Source: Channallabes apus (Eukaryota; Chordata; Actinopteri; Siluriformes; Clariidae). From it: a DNA stretch of 64,000 nt. Where the stretch lies: the NCBI GenBank assembly GCA_030522415.1, contig CM060109.1, forward strand, positions 36,806,392-36,870,391, written 5' to 3'. The notes below the pieces were generated by a model. That model had not been told where the DNA came from and made no database searches. It was given only the letters and a program-made list of their open reading frames with translations. The stretch's first letter is position 1, and the number at the start of each line of letters is the position of its first letter. Shown here piece after piece: positions 60,734 through 64,000 of this stretch. The position numbers and the translations under genes are program-made.

Positions 60734-60970
60734 CATAGCAGCGGTTGCAGCAGTGCTCTGGTTGCTCTGAGAGCTTTTGAGGCGTGCCTGCAAATGCGCA
60801 GGAGGGTGAAAGTATTTGCACTTCTCTCTGGAGCAGCGGCTCTTCACGTAGTCCATGCACACCGTCACCGTGTTATCAGTGCTGTCAATCATGGGGCTGT
60901 CACTAGGGTGGGCAAACCGACAGTCTGTCTCTCCTCGGGAGCAGTTCCCCCGCTGAAACTCTCTACACAC
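60734..60970 (-). CDS. mbnl2: MBNL2 zinc fingers 3 and 4 exon
   Basis: 237 nt, phase 0 to 0, from a TGTATGTGTAG acceptor to a GTGAGG donor. Begins [10 protein letters not shown]. Zinc finger 3 is C-x7-C-x6-C-x3-H (CREFQRGNC...CRFAH) and zinc finger 4 is C-x7-C-x4-C-x3-H ([18 protein letters not shown]). These are the RNA-binding fingers that recognise YGCY. The exon ends with AATAAM, the residues just before the 54-nt cassette. All eight metal ligands are intact. Confidence 0.98.
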
Positions 60971-61161
60971 CTACACATACAGCATCAGCCAACAACAAAA
61001 ATAGCAACTTTTAGATCCGATGCAATGTAAGAACTCAAGCCTGGATATTTCTGTGCCTCTGTGTGAGTGCTAGTGTGCTTTGAGAGCGCCATGCAACACA
61101 GTCTGAATGCAACACAGAGAGTAGGACCTGTTAATTGTAATTGCGTTAATGGTCTCTGTAC

Positions 61162-61368
61162 CTCCAGTTTGTCAGTGCGCAGTGTTTTCTGAGACGATGA
61201 GGAGTTTGAGGTCTGCACTGCTACAGCAGGGCTGCCAGGGACAATCACAGGGTTGCTCGGGAGCATCTCCGTGGCAACTAGCCCCATCCCATGAGTGACA
61301 GGAGAGAGGTAGGGCGAGTAGCTGATCCCGGGGCCTGGCCCCAGACTCTGACCAACAGGAAAGGAAGA
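61162..61368 (-). CDS. mbnl2: MBNL2 linker exon
   Basis: 207 nt, phase 0 to 0, between a TTTTTTTGCAG acceptor and a GTACAG donor. Encodes the proline/serine-rich linker between the zinc-finger pairs ([42 protein letters not shown]) and ends [10 protein letters not shown]. It matches MBNL2 better than MBNL1 at VGPAIG/APYLAPVTPGVGLVP-like positions and at VIVPGSP. Confidence 0.96.
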
Positions 61369-61865
61369 CTGCAAAAAAACAAAAACATAAAGCCGACTCT
61401 TTAATGTTATCTTTTAAAAATTATAAGCATTTTTTTTCACACAAGACTAATATGCAAAGGCCTAAAGATCCAAATGGCAGCTCCGTCCAAGAAGAACAGC
61501 AATGGACTGCCAAAAAAACTCCAGGGCTCAAGCTGAGCTAAACTCACTCCTCAGGATTCTGAGTTTCACCTAGAGCCTGGCATGCATACAATCCCAATGT
61601 GCAAGATGGCTGCTTCTTTTACGTACTCTGACAGACTGACTGTGCGGAGGCAAGCCAAGATGCCTCAGTAATTGTGCCAAACAAAGATGTTCAAGTGATT
61701 AATTTGGGACAACAGAGCACATAGCATATACAGTACTATATTTTCATCTACATTACACTGTAAATTATATGAATATAAATAAAGTACTCTTTGTGGATGT
61801 GACATCAAGATGCTTTGTGAAACCTGTCCAATGCAACTGGACAGATTTTATATATTCGTGTGAGA

Positions 61866-61866
<1 letters not shown>

Positions 61867-61898
<32 letters not shown>
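61867..61898. repeat. (CA)n microsatellite
   Basis: About 16 CA units, read as TG repeats on the mbnl2 strand, about 70 nt downstream of the 165-nt exon donor. Confidence 0.95.
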
Positions 61899-61902
<4 letters not shown>

Positions 61903-61966
61903 TGTAAAAAAGTCCCAGACACTGGGAGCCTTCCCAATATGAAATGACTAATAGGGTGGGACGTAC

Positions 61967-62131
61967 CACAGCAGGCAGGCTGGATCCTGGCAGCATGAAC
62001 TGCATCTGCTGGGCCAGCATGGCGGCAGCCGTCTTCTGCTGGATCAGGTTGTTCCTTCCATTGATCTCCAGCTGACTCTTCAGGTGAGAAGGAGGGTGAA
62101 GGTATTTACAGTTATCCCGTGAACACCGACC
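61967..62131 (-). CDS. mbnl2: MBNL2 exon with second half of zinc finger 2
   Basis: 165 nt, phase 0 to 0, from a CCTTTTTTCCAG acceptor to a GTACGT donor. Encodes [14 protein letters not shown] (last C-x4-C-x3-H part of zinc finger 2), then [20 protein letters not shown] and [12 protein letters not shown], all nearly identical to vertebrate MBNL2. MBNL2 regulates alternative splicing and polyadenylation in the nucleus and mRNA localisation in the cytoplasm. The preceding coding exon, with the start codon and zinc finger 1, is not visible up to position 64000 and must lie further right. Identification as mbnl2 rather than mbnl1 or mbnl3 rests on QFM-PG, VIVPGSP, the IILK end and linkage to rap2a and farp1. 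Confidence 0.97.
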
Positions 62132-62679
62132 CTGGAAAAAAGGCCATGAATTTAGTTAAATGTGTGTGGTAAAGTCTTAAGTACAACAAGATTCCACAGA
62201 ATTTGTAAAACCTTTACATAAAACAGTCAGCAACGTGTATAAGCTACAAGAGCAGAAGACCAGAAAAATCATTCAGGTCTTTCCAGTTTACAACTTTATG
62301 TGATCATCTACTGTTGTCGTCCATACAACTGAAGGGGCAATGTTTTGTGCTTACTGACATGATTTTCCTTACTCACCACAGTGAGTGATTAAGTCTCTTC
62401 CCTTGGAAAGTTGTATCAGTCTGCCCATTTTCCTTTGACCTTACTTACTAAAAAATGTTTTTTTTGTTTTTCATAGTCTTCTGTACTCTAGAGACTGTTG
62501 TGTGTGAAAATCTCAGGAGATCAGTAGTTTCCCAAAATACTCAAACCAATATTTCTGGTACCAATAATCATGAAATGTTTAAAGTCATAGACATCACATT
62601 ATTCCCATTCTGATAGTTAATGTGAAAATTAACTGAAGCTCTTGATCTGTATTTCTTAATCTGTATTTGGATGATACAG

Positions 62680-62790
62680 AGCCTTGCAAAAGCATTCATA
62701 CTCCTTAAACTTTTTCACATTTTATCACATTACAACCACAAACGTAAATGTATTTTACTGAGCTTTTATTTGATAGTCCAAAGTGGCCGA
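62680..62790. mobile_element. Tc1 transposon end fragment
   Basis: GAGCCTTGCAAAAGCATTCA, CTTTTTCACATTTTATCACA and TTACAACCACAAACG follow the left-end sequence of a common fish Tc1 family. Only about 110 bp remain. Confidence 0.7.
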
Positions 62791-62885
62791 TGCAGGTGTA
62801 CAGTATATGTGTCTGAATAACATGAAGTGTGTGAGTGTGTTATGGGGGTGACAGATCATCTGTTCTATTTAAGCTGCATCTGTTG

Positions 62886-63208
62886 ACGGCACGGTTCTTT
62901 AGTGCTTAGCACTGTCACCTTGCACCTCCAGGGTCCAGGTTCGATTCCCGCCTCGAGGTCTGCGTGCATGGAGTTTGCATGTTCCCTCCATGCTTGTTGG
63001 GTTTCCTCCAAGTACTTCAAAGACATGCAGATTAGGCTAACTGCCGTTCCCAAATTGCCCGTAGTGTGTGTATGTGTATGTGCCCTGTGATGAATTGGCA
63101 CCCCATTCAGGGTGCGCCCTGCCTCATGCCCTACGGTAAGTCTTCTAGAGTAGGCTTCAGACCCCTGTGACTCAGGATAAAGCGATATAGATGATGAGTG
63201 AGTGAGTA
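62886..63208 (+). mobile_element. Mermaid/DANA-like SINE
   Basis: GGCACGGTTCTTTAGTGCTTAGCAC head, box B GGTTCGATTCCCGC, body GTTTGCATGTTCCCTCC, tail GGATAAAGCGATATAGATGATG then (GAGT)n. A short deletion removes part of the CTCCGGTTTCC region. It lies antisense within an mbnl2 intron. Confidence 0.92.
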
Positions 63209-64000
63209 ATGTTTGATCTAAATATATCTATCTTGAATAAAACCAATAGCTTGCCTTCTCGCTAAGGTTTAAATGATCAGAAAGATATGCACACTAAGAG
63301 GTCACAACTGTAGCTATAGTTCCCAGAGTCTGGACATTGATATGCTGTCACACCAGTCAGCAGCTTTGAACCGAACTACACAGAGAACATGAAAGGTGGG
63401 GCTGAAATGGTATGTGTGTGAGTGTGTGTATGTGTGTTTAGTGAACTCATATCCTATGCTCTTTGGAAAGGGTCCACCTCAACCAAGCAATCAGAAGTCT
63501 GGTCAGATCAGATGAGCTCGAGATCGGTGAGACAGATCTGCTGCCACGATCACTTCATCATGTAGGAAAACAGCTAAACACATTTATGCTGAAAAATGAG
63601 CATCGCAACCTTAACAAATGTCAACCCTGGAGTTCTCATTCACTGGGCGTATAATGGTACGCGTATTATAGTTTGTACAATTTGGTACAGGACATCCGGT
63701 GTGAATACATTTACGTCTCCTGGGAAGAGATTTTCTCCATTCGTTTGGTTTAATCAATGCCATCTCTGAGGACTTGAAGTAAAATATTCAAATAATACTT
63801 TACATGAGACATATGGAATGAGAAATACTGTATTAAAAAAGTCAGATCAACATGTTTGTTTAAAACATAATTGAGTGTTACGTGCTAAGCATTAATTTGC
63901 CAGGTGGAATAACATTCGACACCCAACTAAATAACTGGTTCATGAGCAAATTTACACAGAGCTTACCAAATTACTCTCTGTCCCACTACTCTGTGTGTGT

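Larger units (their letters stand above)
62132..64000 (-). other. mbnl2: mbnl2 intron (partial)
   Basis: Intron sequence upstream of the 165-nt exon, running out of the window. It contains a Tc1 scrap and one SINE. No exon for zinc finger 1 was recognised. Confidence 0.8.

Overview
The window is vertebrate nuclear DNA, almost certainly from a teleost fish. It has intron-rich genes, GC-rich promoter islands, dense microsatellites, Tc1/mariner and hAT transposons, and many copies of a tRNA-derived SINE of the Mermaid/DANA type ending in a (GAATGAAT)n tail. The SINE sequence and the Tc1 load would fit a catfish (Siluriformes) or another otophysan; this is inference from repeat style only.

Three protein-coding genes are present, all on the minus strand, in transcription order mbnl2, rap2a, farp1. 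mbnl2 (about 50.4-64 kb, 5' end outside the window) is represented by eight coding exons: half of zinc finger 2, the linker, zinc fingers 3 and 4, a 54-nt cassette exon with a KRPLEA nuclear-localisation motif, a 154-nt exon, a 36-nt cassette exon, an Ala-rich 89-nt exon, and a terminal exon encoding IILK-stop. rap2a (about 31.8-48 kb) is complete: two coding exons separated by a 13.96-kb intron encode a 183-residue Ras-family GTPase with a CNIQ prenylation box. farp1 is represented by its first coding exon (57 residues, 11.01-11.18 kb) and a probable noncoding first exon in a GC-rich promoter near 17 kb; the remaining FERM, DH and PH exons lie left of position 1.

Region by region: 1-11.0 kb is a farp1 intron holding an intact Tc1 transposon (3967-5560) and a three-layer nest of transposons (5.84-7.83 kb). 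11.2-16.9 kb is farp1 intron 1, with a tRNA SINE, a long inverted repeat and a Tc1 fragment. 17.3-31.8 kb is the farp1-rap2a intergenic region, packed with SINEs and broken Tc1/mariner copies. 31.8-47.5 kb is rap2a, whose intron carries a MITE, a hAT-like remnant and a 2.35-kb element with CACTG termini that contains a promoter-like GC-rich block and two spliceable short exons. 47.15-48.44 kb is the rap2a CpG island. 48.45-50.4 kb is short intergenic DNA. 50.4-64 kb is mbnl2.

The gene order matches human 13q32 (MBNL2-RAP2A-IPO5-FARP1) except that no IPO5 exon is visible between rap2a and farp1. No operon, CRISPR array, rRNA or independent tRNA gene was seen. The best-supported points worth following up are the 157-nt AG-free zone with YGCY motifs before the 54-nt mbnl2 exon, the CT microsatellite that serves as polypyrimidine tract of another mbnl2 exon, the nested transposons with an exact 8-bp target duplication, and the promoter-bearing CACTG element.
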